From: Methyloceanibacter sp038326945
Lineage (GTDB): Bacteria; Pseudomonadota; Alphaproteobacteria; Rhizobiales; Methyloligellaceae
Assembly (NCBI GenBank): GCA_038326945.1
Contig: JBBQKN010000003.1
Coordinates: forward strand, 66,705 to 130,704
Direction of reading: 5' to 3'
DNA length: 64,000 bases
Positions 53,578-62,194 of the stretch are shown here, piece by piece (within the stretch, counting starts at the first letter, position 1; each line of letters begins with the position of its first letter). The notes below the pieces were generated by a model. The model was given only the letters and a program-made list of their open reading frames with translations. It did not search any database and was not told the DNA's origin. The position numbers were made by a program, and so were the translations under genes.

Positions 53578-55335
53578 ATGGCCAACAGCGCAGATCGGAA
53601 GGGAAGCACGCCGGCGCCGGGCCATGCGGCGCTCGCGCGCAAATACCGGCCAAAGCTGTTCTCCGAGCTGATCGGCCAGGACGCCATGGTGCAGACCTTG
53701 CGCAATGCCTTTGCCAGCGGGCGCATCGCGCAGGCTTATATGCTCACCGGCGTGCGCGGCGTGGGCAAGACCACGACGGCGCGGCTGATCGCACGCGCGT
53801 TGAATTATGTGCCTCTGGGCGATGGCGCCGATGGCGGCCCCACCCTCGACATCGTGGCCGAGGGCGAGCATTGCCGCGCCATCCTCGAGAGCCGGCATCT
53901 CGATGTGATCGAGATGGACGCTGCCTCCCACACCGGCATCGACGATGTGCGCGACCTGATCGACAGCGCCCAGTACAAGCCGAACACCGCCCGCTACAAG
54001 GTCTACATCATCGACGAGGTGCACATGCTGTCGAAGCAGGCCTTCAACGGCCTGCTCAAGACGCTGGAAGAGCCGCCCGAGCATGTGAAGTTCATCTTCG
54101 CCACCACCGAGGTGCGCAAGGTTCCAGTCACGGTGCTGTCGCGCTGCCAGCGTTTCGATCTGAGGCGCATCGAAATCGAGCCGCTGGCCGAGCACTTGGC
54201 CTCCATCGTCGCGCAAGAAGGTGCGGAGGCGGAAACCGGCGCGCTGATGCTGATCGCGCGCGCGGCGGAAGGCTCGGTCCGCGACGCGCTCTCCATCCTC
54301 GACCGCGCCATCGCCTTCGGCTCGGGCAAGGTCGAGGCGGATCAGGTGCGCGGACTTCTCGGCCTGGCCGACCGCGGGCGCATCTTCGATCTGCTCGAGA
54401 CGGTGCTCGCGGGCGATGCCGGGGCGGCGCTGAAGAAACTCGGCACCCTCACCGCCGATGGCGCCGAGCCCGCCCAGGTCATCACCGATCTTGCCGATGC
54501 CGTTCATGCCGTGACCCTGGTCAAGGCCGCTGACGCCTCCGACCCTGCCGCGAGCGAGACCGAGCGGGCGAGCGCCGCCGATCTCGCGGCGCGCCTCCCG
54601 ATGCCCGTGCTCGCGCGGGCCTGGCAGATGCTGCTGAAAGGGCATGAGGAGGTGCGGGGGTCCCCACGGCCGCTCGCCGCCGCCGACATGGTTCTGGTGC
54701 GGCTCGCTTATGCCGCCGATCTACCGACACCGGCCGATTTGATGCGCCGCTTGAGCGATGGCGGTGGCGCCAGCGCGGCGGGGACCGGAGGCGCGCTGCC
54801 GGGCAAGACGGCGCCGCGCCAGCCGGCGCTGGCCCATGCGCCTGAAGCCGAAGCTGAGAGCCCGCCATCGACGGTGGACCAAGAGCCCGAAGCCGCAGCC
54901 CCCCGCGCCAATCCTCAGAGCTTTGAGGATTTGATCGCGCTCGCCGCGGAGAAGCGCGACCTGAAGCTCAAAAATGCGCTGACCGAGCAGGTCCGCCTGG
55001 TGCGCTTTCGTCCGGGTCATCTTGAGCTCAATCCGCTCGAATCGGCGTCGAAGGAGCTTGGCCATGAGCTCATGCGCAAGCTGAAGGCCTGGACCGGCCG
55101 TGTGTGGATCGTGGTCGTGAGCGGGGAGGAGGGGGCGCCGCCGCTCGGCGCCCAACGCCGCGCCCGCGAGGCGCGCGAGATCGAGGACATTCGCCGGCAC
55201 CCTCAGGTCAAGCAAGTGCTGGAGCAGTTTCCGGGCGCCCGCATCGCCGCGGTGCGGCACGCCGCGCGGGACGAGGCCCGCAGCGGCCCCGATGAAGCGG
55301 AGGAAGAATTCAAGGAGGACGGGACCGACCCATGA
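53578..55335 (+). CDS. dnaX: DNA polymerase III subunit gamma/tau
   Basis: Clamp-loader ATPase of the replicative polymerase. From MANSADRKGSTP the protein has 585 residues. Walker A is GVRGVGKTTTA (about 58-68), and later blocks are VIEMDAASHTGIDDVRDLID, YIIDEVHMLSKQAFNGLLKT, IFATTEVRKVPVTVLSRCQR and the arginine finger region. The classical four-cysteine zinc finger is reduced to one Cys (GEHCRAI), as in other Alphaproteobacteria. The C-terminal tau part is Ala/Pro-rich then globular (KLKAWTGRVWIVVVSGEEG). It overlaps ybaB by 4 bases. A GTG start at 53560 is the alternative. I saw no clear slippery site for a short gamma form. Confidence 0.95.
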   Translation: MANSADRKGSTPAPGHAALARKYRPKLFSELIGQDAMVQTLRNAFASGRIAQAYMLTGVRGVGKTTTARLIARALNYVPLGDGADGGPTLDIVAEGEHCRAILESRHLDVIEMDAASHTGIDDVRDLIDSAQYKPNTARYKVYIIDEVHMLSKQAFNGLLKTLEEPPEHVKFIFATTEVRKVPVTVLSRCQRFDLRRIEIEPLAEHLASIVAQEGAEAETGALMLIARAAEGSVRDALSILDRAIAFGSGKVEADQVRGLLGLADRGRIFDLLETVLAGDAGAALKKLGTLTADGAEPAQVITDLADAVHAVTLVKAADASDPAASETERASAADLAARLPMPVLARAWQMLLKGHEEVRGSPRPLAAADMVLVRLAYAADLPTPADLMRRLSDGGGASAAGTGGALPGKTAPRQPALAHAPEAEAESPPSTVDQEPEAAAPRANPQSFEDLIALAAEKRDLKLKNALTEQVRLVRFRPGHLELNPLESASKELGHELMRKLKAWTGRVWIVVVSGEEGAPPLGAQRRAREAREIEDIRRHPQVKQVLEQFPGARIAAVRHAARDEARSGPDEAEEEFKEDGTDP

Positions 55336-55652
55336 AGAGTTTCGCCAATATGATGAAGCAGGCGCAGGAGCTGCAGGGCCGCATGACCGACTTGCAGGCG
55401 GAGATGGAACGCGCCCGCGTCGAGGGCCGCTCTGGCGGCGGGCTTGTGGTGCTGACCCTCAACGGCAAAGGCGAGTTGGCGGGGGTCGATATCGACCCGT
55501 CTCTGCTCAAGCCGGACGAGGCTGAGATCCTGGAGGATCTCATCGTCGCCGCTCATGCCGACGCCAAGGTCAAGGTCGAGCAATTGATGCAGGAGAAGAT
55601 GCAGAGCCTGACCGGCGGCCTTCCACTTCCTCCTGGTCTCAAGCTGTTCTGA
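55332..55652 (+). CDS. ybaB: YbaB/EbfC nucleoid-associated protein
   Basis: A 106-residue DNA-binding protein of the YbaB/EbfC family. It starts MKSFANMMKQAQELQGRMTD with a coiled-coil helix, then GGGLVVLTLNGKGELAGVDI and LIVAAHADAKVKVEQLMQEK. The dnaX-ybaB-recR order is conserved across bacteria, and the start overlaps dnaX as ATGA. RecR follows 6 bases later, so the three are an operon. Confidence 0.95.
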   Translation: MKSFANMMKQAQELQGRMTDLQAEMERARVEGRSGGGLVVLTLNGKGELAGVDIDPSLLKPDEAEILEDLIVAAHADAKVKVEQLMQEKMQSLTGGLPLPPGLKLF

Positions 55653-55658
55653 CGTCTC

Positions 55659-56264
55659 ATGGCGCGTGCTGCCGCGAGCGCCGAGATTGAGCGCCTGATC
55701 CAGCTCCTGGCGCGCCTCCCGGGTTTGGGTCCGCGCTCGGCGAGACGTGCCGCGCTCCACCTCGTGAAGAAGAAGGAGCAACTGCTCGAGCCGCTCGCCG
55801 CGGCGCTGACCGAGGCGCGCGACCGCATCGTCACCTGCGAGGTTTGCGGCAATATCGATACCGTCAGCCCCTGCACGCTTTGCCGCGACGCCTCACGCGA
55901 CCGCTCGCTCCTCTGCGTGGTGGAGGAGGTCGGCGACCTCTGGGCGCTTGAGCGCGCGCATGTGCTGAGCGGCTACTATCACATCCTCGGCGGCACGCTG
56001 TCGCCGCTCGACGGCATCGGTCCGGAGGATTTGTCGATCCCCAAGCTGATCGAGCGCGCCCGCGAACCCCAAGTGAAGGAGGTTCTGCTGGCACTGAACG
56101 CTACCGTCGAAGGACAGTCGACGGCGCATTATCTGACGGACCAGCTGGCAGGCGCGAATGTCACCGTCTCGCGTCTTGCCCATGGCGTGCCGATCGGCGG
56201 CGAGCTTGACTATCTCGACGAGGGCACGCTGGCCGCCGCGGTCAAGGCCCGTAAGACGATGTAA
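55659..56264 (+). CDS. recR: Recombination protein RecR
   Basis: Acts with RecF and RecO to load RecA at gaps. The 201-residue protein has a helix-hairpin-helix start (LIQLLARLPGLGPRSARRAA), a C4 zinc finger (CEVCGNIDTVSPCTLC, about 54-69) and a Toprim domain (LLCVVEEVGDLWALERAHVL, ALNATVEGQSTAHYLTDQ). All elements are intact. It is the last gene of the dnaX-ybaB-recR operon, followed by a sulfotransferase after 13 bases. Confidence 0.96.
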   Translation: MARAAASAEIERLIQLLARLPGLGPRSARRAALHLVKKKEQLLEPLAAALTEARDRIVTCEVCGNIDTVSPCTLCRDASRDRSLLCVVEEVGDLWALERAHVLSGYYHILGGTLSPLDGIGPEDLSIPKLIERAREPQVKEVLLALNATVEGQSTAHYLTDQLAGANVTVSRLAHGVPIGGELDYLDEGTLAAAVKARKTM

Positions 56265-56277
56265 TTCGTGCTATCCT

Positions 56278-57183
56278 GTGCCCGTGCCCGACACCGCGAT
56301 CCAATGGCCGAAGAAGCAGCGCGAGCTGCACAACCATCATTTCGACTCCACCATCTGGAACGATTTCACGTTCCGCGATGACGACATCGTCATCGGCACC
56401 TATGGCAAGTCGGGCACCACCTGGGTGCAGCAGATCGTGAGCCAGCTGCTGTTCGACGGCGCCGAGGGGCTGCAGGTCGCCGCCATGTCGCCCTGGCTCG
56501 ATCTCCGCGTGCCGCCGAAAGAGGTGAAGCTGCCGGCGGTCGAGGCGCAAACCCACCGCCGCTTCGTCAAGACCGATCTCCCTATCGACGCGCTCGTGTT
56601 CTCGCCCCGCGCCAAATACATCTATATCGGCCGCGACGGCCGCGACGTGATCTTCAGCATGTACAATCATCACGCCAACGCCAATGAGCATTGGTATCGG
56701 GCGTTGAACGACTCGCCCGGCCGCGTCGGCCCGCCGATCGAAAAGCCGCCGGCCGACATCCGCCAATATTATCGCGAGTGGCTCATGGGCGACGGCTACC
56801 CGTTCTGGCCCTTCTTCGACAATGTGCGGAGCTGGTGGCAGGTGAGGGACCTGCCGAATGTGATGCTGCTGCATTTCTCCCGCCTGAAGCAGGAGCTCCC
56901 GGGCGAGATCAGGCGCATCGCTGCCTTTCTCGACATCCATATCGAAGAGGCGCGCTTCCCGGCGATCGTGGAGCATTGCAGCTTCGGCTACATGAAGCAG
57001 AACGCGAGCAAGGCCGTGCCGCTCGGCGGTGCGTTCTGGGAGGGCGGAGCGGAGACTTTCATTCACAAGGGCGTGAACGGCCGCTGGCGCGATGTGCTGT
57101 CGCCCGAGGAGAGCACGGCCTACGAGGTGAAGGCGCGGGCCGAGCTGGGCGAGGCTTGCGCCGCCTGGCTCGCCGGCAATTGA
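56278..57183 (+). CDS. Sulfotransferase family protein (Sulfotransfer_1 type)
   Basis: A 301-residue cytosolic-type sulfotransferase. The 5'-phosphosulfate loop is TYGKSGTTWVQQI and the 3'-phosphate region is YIGRDGRDVIFSMYNH. The C-terminal motif KGVNGRWRDVLS matches the RKGxxGDWK pattern of the family. It is more like eukaryotic-type cytosolic enzymes than the first sulfotransferase at 11640. The start is probably the GTG at 56278 or 56284; the longer frame from 56158 overlaps recR. The ribosome-binding sequence is weak. The substrate is unknown. Confidence 0.85.
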   Translation: MPVPDTAIQWPKKQRELHNHHFDSTIWNDFTFRDDDIVIGTYGKSGTTWVQQIVSQLLFDGAEGLQVAAMSPWLDLRVPPKEVKLPAVEAQTHRRFVKTDLPIDALVFSPRAKYIYIGRDGRDVIFSMYNHHANANEHWYRALNDSPGRVGPPIEKPPADIRQYYREWLMGDGYPFWPFFDNVRSWWQVRDLPNVMLLHFSRLKQELPGEIRRIAAFLDIHIEEARFPAIVEHCSFGYMKQNASKAVPLGGAFWEGGAETFIHKGVNGRWRDVLSPEESTAYEVKARAELGEACAAWLAGN

Positions 57184-57389
57184 GAGCGCCGTTCCGTCGC
57201 TCCAGCCTCTGGCGCGGATGCGCCGCCATGGATGCGCCACCCAGCCTCCACCAAGGCGCCTTGATCCTTACTTAAGCCCTTTGGGCTACATGCAGAGGCC
57301 GCCTCGGATGAGAGTGGGGCCGGAGCAGTTTATGGTTCGATCCCGGCCGCCGATCGACAAGGTGCGGCCCCTTCGTGAGGAGCCTTGAG

Positions 57390-57758
57390 ATGAAAAGGTT
57401 TGTGACATTTCTCGTCGCTACCGCAGCCCTTGCTATGGTCGCGTTCTTTCCCGGCGACGCATCCGCCGGTCGCGGTGGCGGCGGTGGCGGCGGTCACGGC
57501 GGTGGCGGTCATGGTGGTGGCGGCCAGGCTGGCGGTTGGCACGGCGGCGGCAACTGGCATGGCGGCGGGTATGGGCGGGGCTACGCCCATGGCTATCGTG
57601 GTTATGGCTATCGTAGTTACGGCTATCGCGGTTACCGCGGTTATGGCTGGGGCGGTCCGGCCGTCGGTATTTATGTTGGGCCGGCCTATGGCCCCCGCTG
57701 CTTTGACCCAGTCTATGGCTATTATCCCTGCCCCTATGGCTACGGTTACGGCTATTAG
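57390..57758 (+). CDS. Exported Gly/Tyr-rich repetitive protein
   Basis: A 122-residue protein with a signal peptide (MKRFVTFLVATAALAMVAFF, cleaved after DASA), a Gly/His-rich block (GRGGGGGGGHGGGGHGGGG), then Tyr-Gly-Arg repeats (GYRGYGYRSYGYRGYRGYGW) and a short C-terminal block with two cysteines (PRCFDPVYGYYPCPYGYGYG). Such proteins are common small envelope proteins with no assigned role. GAGGAG precedes the ATG. It stands alone in the plus direction before a convergent AmpG gene, separated by a strong palindrome. Confidence 0.8.
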   Translation: MKRFVTFLVATAALAMVAFFPGDASAGRGGGGGGGHGGGGHGGGGQAGGWHGGGNWHGGGYGRGYAHGYRGYGYRSYGYRGYRGYGWGGPAVGIYVGPAYGPRCFDPVYGYYPCPYGYGYGY

Positions 57759-57788
57759 CCCCTGGCGCTAGCGGGACTTGGAGGGCGC

Positions 57789-57809
57789 GCGGGGACGTTT
57801 CGTCCCCGC
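57789..57809. terminator. Perfect palindrome between convergent genes
   Basis: GCGGGGACG-TTT-CGTCCCCGC, a 9-bp perfect stem with a 3-base loop. It lies between the plus-strand Gly-rich gene and the minus-strand ampG remnant, where a bidirectional terminator would be expected, but no T-run follows on either side. Confidence 0.45.
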
Positions 57810-57856
57810 AATCCTCGAAGACGGTCCCGGTCCCCAACTGCGTCGACCCGGCCGCG

Positions 57857-57962
57857 CTATCCGCTGGCGGCGGCCTCCAGCCGCTCCTTCTCCTCAATCT
57901 CCGTGAAGGCGCCGCGCTTCGTCAGCAGCCAGAGGATGGCGAGGCCCGGGATCGCCGCCGCA
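57857..57962 (-). pseudogene. C-terminal remnant of a second AmpG-like transporter
   Basis: Immediately after the stop of the transporter gene, the same frame continues IAAAAIPGLAILWLLTKRGA and FTEIEEKERLEAAASG to a TAG at 57857. This is the last membrane helix and cytoplasmic tail of an MFS protein like the neighbour (compare VAIPGMLLLLKVAPW). It has no start and is a leftover of an older copy. See the finding for this locus. Confidence 0.6.
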
Positions 57963-57967
57963 GCAAT

Positions 57968-59251
57968 TCAGGTACGCCTCTCCGTCCAGGGCGCCACCTT
58001 CAACAATAACAGCATGCCGGGTATCGCGACGATGGCGCAGAGGACGAAGAACTGCGTCCACCCAAACGCTTCCACGATGAAACCGGTCGATGCATTGGCC
58101 AGCGTGCGCGGAACCGCGATGAAACTGCTGAACAGGGCAAATTGGGTGGCCGTAAAGGCCCTGCTGGTTTCCCTTGCCATGAAGGCCGTCAGCGCGATCG
58201 TGCCAAGGCCAACGCCCAGATACTCCCCGCTGACCACGACGAACAGACCGGGAAGCGTATGGCCTGCCTGGCTCAGCCATATATACGGAAGGATAGTGAG
58301 CAGCTGCACGAAGCCAAACAGCCACAGGGCCCGGTTGATGCTCACCTTGAGCATGATGATGCCGCCAAGCACGCCACCGGCGATGCTGGCCCACAGACCG
58401 GCCACCTTGGCCACGGAACCGATCTCGCTCAGGCTGTAACCCATATCGATGTAAAAGGGCGTCGCCAGTGCCGTGGCCATGTTGTCCCCCAACTTGTAGA
58501 GAAACAAGAAGGCCAGGATGGCCAGCCCGGCCTTGATCCCTCCGCCGCGGCTGAAAAACTCCACGAAGGGATCGATCACCGCCTCCCGCAAGGTGTGCGG
58601 CGCCAGCTCGTCATCACTCACTTCCCTGATCGTCAAAGTGGTGATGACGCCGACCAGCATGAAGGCGCCGGTGACCCAAAACACCACCGTCCACGGCTGG
58701 TGGTCGGCCAGGATCAGGGCCAGAGAACCCGGCACCAGTCCGGAAAGACGGTATGCATTCACAAAGATGGACGTGCCGGTCCCCAGCTCGTCGTCGGCCA
58801 GCAGCTCACGCCGGTAAGCGTCGATGACGATGTCCTGGCTGGCGCTGAACAGGGCGACAGTGAACACGACCGCGACGATCAGTTGGAGCGAGGTGGACGG
58901 ATCGAACTGGCCCAACACGCCGATCGACAGCAGCAGCACAAGCTGCGTTAGGACCGCCCAGCCGCGCCGGCGGCCAAGGAATGGCAGCTTGTACCGGTCC
59001 ATCAGGGGGGACCACAGGAATTTCCAGGTGTAGGGCAGCCCGACCAGGGCAAACAAGCCGATGGTGGCAAGGTCCACCTCGTTGCTGCGCAACCAGGCCG
59101 GCACCAGGGAAATCAGGACATACAGCGGCATTCCGGAGGTGAAGCCCAGGAAAATGCAGGTGAGCATCTTCCGGTTGAACAGGATCTCGGTCCAACTGCG
59201 CTGCGCGTCGGTCAAGCTCGGTTGTTCTGTCGTTCCCCCGGTTCCCGTCAT
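57968..59251 (-). CDS. AmpG-like MFS transporter
   Basis: A 427-residue major facilitator of the AmpG family, which imports muropeptides for cell-wall recycling. It starts MTGTGGTTEQPSLTDAQRSW and has about twelve helices. AmpG-like blocks are YTWKFLWSPLMDRYKLPFLG, SASQDIVIDAYRRELLADDE and FLYKLGDNMATALATPFYID. The ATG at 59251 is the supported start. The gene ends in WTERRT. It is directly followed by the remnant of another AmpG-type gene, suggesting replacement. The substrate is inferred from family. Confidence 0.85.
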   Translation of the reverse strand: MTGTGGTTEQPSLTDAQRSWTEILFNRKMLTCIFLGFTSGMPLYVLISLVPAWLRSNEVDLATIGLFALVGLPYTWKFLWSPLMDRYKLPFLGRRRGWAVLTQLVLLLSIGVLGQFDPSTSLQLIVAVVFTVALFSASQDIVIDAYRRELLADDELGTGTSIFVNAYRLSGLVPGSLALILADHQPWTVVFWVTGAFMLVGVITTLTIREVSDDELAPHTLREAVIDPFVEFFSRGGGIKAGLAILAFLFLYKLGDNMATALATPFYIDMGYSLSEIGSVAKVAGLWASIAGGVLGGIIMLKVSINRALWLFGFVQLLTILPYIWLSQAGHTLPGLFVVVSGEYLGVGLGTIALTAFMARETSRAFTATQFALFSSFIAVPRTLANASTGFIVEAFGWTQFFVLCAIVAIPGMLLLLKVAPWTERRT

Positions 59252-59302
59252 GGATGGTTCTTACCAGTCCCCGGAGGCGTCGTCATGTCCGCCTCATCCG
59301 TT

Positions 59303-59337
59303 CTTTGTCATCGCCGGGCTTGACCCGGCGATGCCGG
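59303..59337. repeat. Dispersed palindromic repeat, copy 2
   Basis: TTTGTCATCGCCGGGCTTGA followed by CCCGGCGATGCCGG, with the arms CGCCGGGCTTGACCCGGCG. It matches the reverse complement of the element at 1823-1857 and lies in the gap between the transporter and VOC genes. GTTACTGGATGCC, the flank common to this family, follows at about 59372. Confidence 0.6.
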
Positions 59338-59415
59338 ACCCCGTGTCATGCGTTAGTCGTCGTGAAGGCTTGGGTTACTGGATGCCTTGCGCGGGACACA
59401 CAGAAGGAGAAGACC

Positions 59416-59877
59416 ATGGTGCGCGTTGTCGGTATCGATCACATCTCGATCAGGGTCGGCGACTTCGAGACATCGAAGGCGTTTTACCGCGAGCTGTTTG
59501 ACTTTCTCGGCTTCAAGATCCTCGACGAGTATGACGACGCCATCGGCTGGACCAACGGCAAGACCCGCTATTGGATCGGTCAGGCGGACACGCAAGGCCG
59601 GAAGCACAAGCACCGCATCGGCGATATTGGGCTTCACCATTACGCCTTCGAGCTCAGGAGCCGCGCCGACGTCGATGCGCTCCAGGCGTTCTTGGAAGAG
59701 CAGGGCGCCGAGATCGTCGATCCTGCCGGGGAATATTACGACGACTATTACGCCGTGTTCTTCCTCGATCCTGACGGGTTGAAGCTTGAAGGCATGAAAT
59801 ATGGCGAGCGCCACCAGAAGGCGGCCCGGGCTCGTGCGGCGCGCAAGAAGACTGCGGCGGCGAAGAAGCGCGGGTGA
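59416..59877 (+). CDS. VOC (glyoxalase/dioxygenase) superfamily protein
   Basis: A 153-residue cytoplasmic protein of the vicinal oxygen chelate fold. The first beta-alpha-beta unit is GIDHISIRVGDFETSKAFYR with the metal His. The second has HHYAFELRSRADVDALQAFL and FLDPDGLKLEG with the second His and Glu ligands. The C-terminal tail is very basic (HQKAARARAARKKTAAAKKR), which could bind nucleic acid or be disordered. AAGGAGA lies just before the ATG. The reaction is unknown. Confidence 0.85.
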   Translation: MVRVVGIDHISIRVGDFETSKAFYRELFDFLGFKILDEYDDAIGWTNGKTRYWIGQADTQGRKHKHRIGDIGLHHYAFELRSRADVDALQAFLEEQGAEIVDPAGEYYDDYYAVFFLDPDGLKLEGMKYGERHQKAARARAARKKTAAAKKRG

Positions 59878-59883
59878 GGGCCC

Positions 59884-60336
59884 TCACTCCACCGGACTGG
59901 CCGGCACCGCTCGCCGCAAAATGGCGTAGATCAGCGCGGTGGACCAGCCGATCAAGAGGATGCCGTTCAGCGCTGTCATCGGCGCGAGCAGGCGCCAGCC
60001 TGCAACCGGCAGCACCTCGCCATAGCCGAGCGTGGTGTAATTGCTGAAGGCGAAATAGACGAGCTCGGTGCCGGTCGGGGCGGCGCCGACCACGGCATAG
60101 GTCCCCGCCCAGATCAGAACTTCGAGAAAATGCCCGGTGACGAGCAGCACGCCAGTGGCGACGATGATCAGCGTGTCGGTAAGGATCGCAGGCGCTGCCT
60201 GGCCCCGCGCCGAAAGGTCGCGAACGACCCTGACCACCACGGCTAGCAGTACGGCATGAATGATGAGATTGGTCAGGCTCGGCGCCGCGCCGACCAGGAT
60301 CTGATGCAGTAGATCTTCTTCAAGCAAATTACTCAC
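59884..60336 (-). CDS. Two-helix potassium channel-like protein
   Basis: A 150-residue membrane protein with four hydrophobic stretches and the selectivity filter TTLGYGE (about 101-107, in FAFSNYTTLGYGEVLP). This is the pore-loop pattern of ion-channel family 2 proteins. No RCK or nucleotide-binding domain is attached. It converges with the VOC gene (6-base gap) and overlaps rmuC by 8 bases, so both are likely co-transcribed. The regulation of gating is unknown. Confidence 0.88.
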   Translation of the reverse strand: MSNLLEEDLLHQILVGAAPSLTNLIIHAVLLAVVVRVVRDLSARGQAAPAILTDTLIIVATGVLLVTGHFLEVLIWAGTYAVVGAAPTGTELVYFAFSNYTTLGYGEVLPVAGWRLLAPMTALNGILLIGWSTALIYAILRRAVPASPVE

Positions 60337-61546
60337 CGGCGAGCAGATCCGGCTGACGCGTGACCGTGGCGCGGCGCGGCTCCGCCGGCCCTATTGCCGT
60401 TGACGGCCGTGGCGCAGGCGCAGCGAGCGGCGCTACGCCGTTGCCTTTGACCGCGGCCTCCGCCTCGCCCGCAAAATCCAAATTCTCGATCTTGTCGCCA
60501 CGCGAGGCGATGCGCGCCGATGAGGTGAGGATTTTCTCGATGTCCTGATTGGCCTGGCCGAAATGCCGCTGCAAATCGAGAACGCGCTCGCGCAAGCGGC
60601 CCATATCGTCCATCAGCTTCGTCACCTCGCGCTGAATGAGGTGGGCCTGCTCGCGCATCTGCACGTCCTTCAGGATTGCCTGCATGGTCTGCACCGCGAG
60701 CATCAGCATATTCGGCGCGCAGATAAAAATCCGCGTGCGGTGCGCCTTCTGCACGAGATCGGAGAAATGCTCGGCCAAATCCGCATAAATCGCTTCCGAC
60801 GGCACGAACAGGATGGCAGTATTCTGTGTCTCTCCCGGCAGGAAGTAGCGTTCGGCCATGGCATCGACGTGGCGGCCAACGTCGGTCCGCACCCGCCGTG
60901 CCGCGTCCTTCTTCTCCTCCGGCAGCCGCGCGACGCGGAAGGCCTCGAAGCCTTCCAGCGGGAATTTGGCGTCGATGACCACGCCAGCGCGCGTGTTCGG
61001 CAGGTGCAAGACGCAGTCGGGGCGCTTGCCGTTGGAGAGCGTCGCCTGGAAGCTATAGGCGCCTTTGGGCAGACCATCCTGGATGATGGCTTCCATGCGC
61101 ATCTGGCCGAAGGCGCCACGCGCCTGCTTATTGGCGAGGATTTCCTGCAAGCCGACCATATTGGTGGACAGCTCGGTCAGGTTCTTCTGGGCCGAATCGA
61201 TGACGACGAGTCGCTCATACAGCTTGGAGATCGAATCCGTGGTCTTGCGCGCGGTCTCGTTCAGGTCGGAGCCGACCCGATGGGTCATGCGGTCGAGGCG
61301 TTCATTGACGGCGCGGGCGAGATCGCCATGGCGGGTAACGCTCATCTCCGCCAGCGTCTGCAAGCGCCCCTTCAGTTCGGCCAGATGAGCGTCTTGCTCG
61401 CGCGTGTCGCGTCGCCGCCGGCTCATATGCATGGCGACGATCGTCACCAGCACGAGCAGAGCCAACACCGCGAGCCCGAGCAAGCCGAATAGAATCAGGA
61501 TGGGGTCAAGCGAATAGCTCCCCACCCGCAATGCGTCGAAGGCCAT
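60329..61546 (-). CDS. rmuC: DNA recombination protein RmuC homologue
   Basis: A 405-residue protein with an N-terminal membrane helix (DPILILFGLLGLAVLALLVL), a coiled-coil region (about 45-150) and the RmuC nuclease-like core (VVIDAKFPLEGFEAF, FVPSEAIYADLAEHF, IFICAPNMLMLAVQTMQ). RmuC limits inversions at short inverted repeats in E. coli. It overlaps the channel gene downstream and is divergent from def (91-base gap). Confidence 0.93.
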   Translation of the reverse strand: MAFDALRVGSYSLDPILILFGLLGLAVLALLVLVTIVAMHMSRRRRDTREQDAHLAELKGRLQTLAEMSVTRHGDLARAVNERLDRMTHRVGSDLNETARKTTDSISKLYERLVVIDSAQKNLTELSTNMVGLQEILANKQARGAFGQMRMEAIIQDGLPKGAYSFQATLSNGKRPDCVLHLPNTRAGVVIDAKFPLEGFEAFRVARLPEEKKDAARRVRTDVGRHVDAMAERYFLPGETQNTAILFVPSEAIYADLAEHFSDLVQKAHRTRIFICAPNMLMLAVQTMQAILKDVQMREQAHLIQREVTKLMDDMGRLRERVLDLQRHFGQANQDIEKILTSSARIASRGDKIENLDFAGEAEAAVKGNGVAPLAAPAPRPSTAIGPAEPRRATVTRQPDLLAGE

Positions 61547-61637
61547 GGGGTGAAGCTATAGCCCGATTCGGCCCTTAGCCAGACCAAAACAGGAACATGT
61601 TGACCGTGCGCGCCAGCAACCTTATGTCACCAGCCAA

Positions 61638-62156
61638 ATGGCCCTTCTTCCGATCATCACCATTCCCGATCCCGTCCTGCGCAAAAAGGCTCTTGCCGTC
61701 GAGCGGGTCGACCAGGCGCTGTCGAAGCTTGCCCAAGACATGCTCGCCACCATGTATGACGCGCCGGGCGTCGGGCTGGCGGCGCCGCAAATCGGCATCT
61801 CCAGGCGTCTTATCGTCATGGATCCTTCCCGCGACGAGGAGGCGGAACAGCCTTTGATCATGGTCAATCCCGTGATCCTCGAGCGGTCCACCGACTTGCG
61901 CCTGCATGAGGAGGGCTGCCTGTCGATCCCCGAAATCACGGCCGAGATCGAGCGGCCGGCGGTCACGCGCGTCCGTTACATCGACATCGACGGCAAGCCG
62001 CAGGAAACGAGCCTTGAGGGCATCTGGTCGACGGTCGTGCAGCATGAGATCGACCATCTGAACGGCGTGCTGTTCATCGACTATTTGTCGCGGCTTAAGC
62101 GCGACATGATCGTGAAGAAATTCACCAAGCAGAAGCGCACCGAGCAGGCGCTTTAG
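61638..62156 (+). CDS. def: Peptide deformylase
   Basis: Removes the formyl group from nascent proteins. The 172-residue enzyme has all three metal motifs: GVGLAAPQIG (44-53), EEGCLSIP (91-98) and HEIDHLNG (136-143). The start MALLPIITIPDPVLRKKALA is standard. In most Alphaproteobacteria fmt follows directly; here a foreign-looking broken gene lies between (62195-63551), while fmt starts at 63615. Enzyme function should be intact. Confidence 0.96.
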   Translation: MALLPIITIPDPVLRKKALAVERVDQALSKLAQDMLATMYDAPGVGLAAPQIGISRRLIVMDPSRDEEAEQPLIMVNPVILERSTDLRLHEEGCLSIPEITAEIERPAVTRVRYIDIDGKPQETSLEGIWSTVVQHEIDHLNGVLFIDYLSRLKRDMIVKKFTKQKRTEQAL

Positions 62157-62194
62157 CTCTCGCCCTACCGGGATATTTAGCGTGATGAGGGGAA

